A DNA stretch of 64,000 nt, taken from contig NZ_BOOW01000010.1 in the NCBI RefSeq assembly GCF_016863435.1, forward strand, positions 163,008 to 227,007, read 5' to 3'. Every line of letters begins with the position of its first letter. The first letter of the stretch is position 1. This document shows positions 63,909 to 64,000 of the stretch, one piece after another. The notes under the pieces are model-generated. The model saw only the letters and a list, made by a program, of their open reading frames with translations, made no database searches and was not told the origin of the DNA. This DNA comes from Sinosporangium siamense. GTDB taxonomy: Bacteria > Actinomycetota > Actinomycetes > Streptosporangiales > Streptosporangiaceae. Made by a program: the position numbers and the translations under genes.

Positions 63909-64000
63909 AGTGCCCCTTGGGGGCTGAGACCGAGGCGTGAGCCGGAGTCGAGTTCGGTGTCGGTGCCATGTGAAGGGTGGCCGGGACAGCCTGAGGCCGG

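Overview
The window is high-GC DNA (roughly 70% by eye) with dense, often overlapping genes, frequent GTG starts and AGGAGG-type ribosome sites. Several features point to a spore-forming actinomycete: a LexA box of the actinobacterial type, an IdeR/DmdR-type iron box, a Cys-rich HVDxxRVxSALC leader peptide, a dynamin-like GTPase pair beside a single-strand-binding protein, and small XRE-associated genes. My best guess is the Streptosporangiales; the genus cannot be fixed from the sequence alone.

Layout. 0-7 kb: edge of a serine hydrolase, then a LexA box and an operon of DUF6504 protein, error-prone polymerase DnaE2, an unknown protein and a membrane glycosyltransferase. 7-12.8 kb: small secreted protein, WecA/MraY-like glycan-lipid transferase, secreted phytase-like protein, ECF sigma factor and a membrane partner. 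12.8-16 kb: iron-box-controlled siderophore permeases and binding lipoprotein, with no ATPase. 16-20.2 kb: DUF4328 protein, orphan response regulator and an FtsX-type ABC pair. 20.2-26 kb: a sulfur-scavenging operon. 26.5-33 kb: LutABC lactate oxidation, then sirohydrochlorin chelatase, CobT and CysG/CobA. 33-41.7 kb: two dynamin-like GTPases, an SSB, a 1-kb repeat-rich gap and a diguanylate cyclase. 41.8-42.4 kb: a CRISPR array without cas genes. 42.7-47 kb: EttA, a thioesterase with a His-rich tail, a small secreted protein, a globin and MscS. 48-54.6 kb: XRE regulator with its small partner, acetyltransferase, EamA transporter, a decayed TPR gene, a DinB-like protein and a Nudix hydrolase. 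54.6-60.3 kb: PurU, prolyl oligopeptidase, HNH nuclease, acetyltransferase and FmdB protein. 60.4-64 kb: a decayed zone with an aminoglycoside-phosphotransferase gene broken by an amber codon, a transposase scrap and relic CRISPR repeats, then a beta-lactamase-like lipoprotein and a WYL protein.

The most interesting system is the sulfur operon (20274-26023). A cysteine-codon leader peptide precedes a cytoplasmic protein that keeps all three catalytic residues of the desulfinase DszB (Cys, His, Arg, with identical His-Arg spacing). It is translationally coupled to an SsuA-like lipoprotein, permease, ATPase, a second SsuA-fold protein with no signal peptide, and an SsuD-like flavin monooxygenase. 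Together these suggest import of an organosulfur compound and release of sulfite by both monooxygenation and desulfination. The nearby siroheme gene would supply the cofactor for sulfite reduction.

Other points of note are a perfect-phase 17-bp minisatellite, a 24-bp perfect palindrome, two CRISPR loci of one repeat family, a 73-bp tandem repeat, and a frequent GCCGTAC heptamer.
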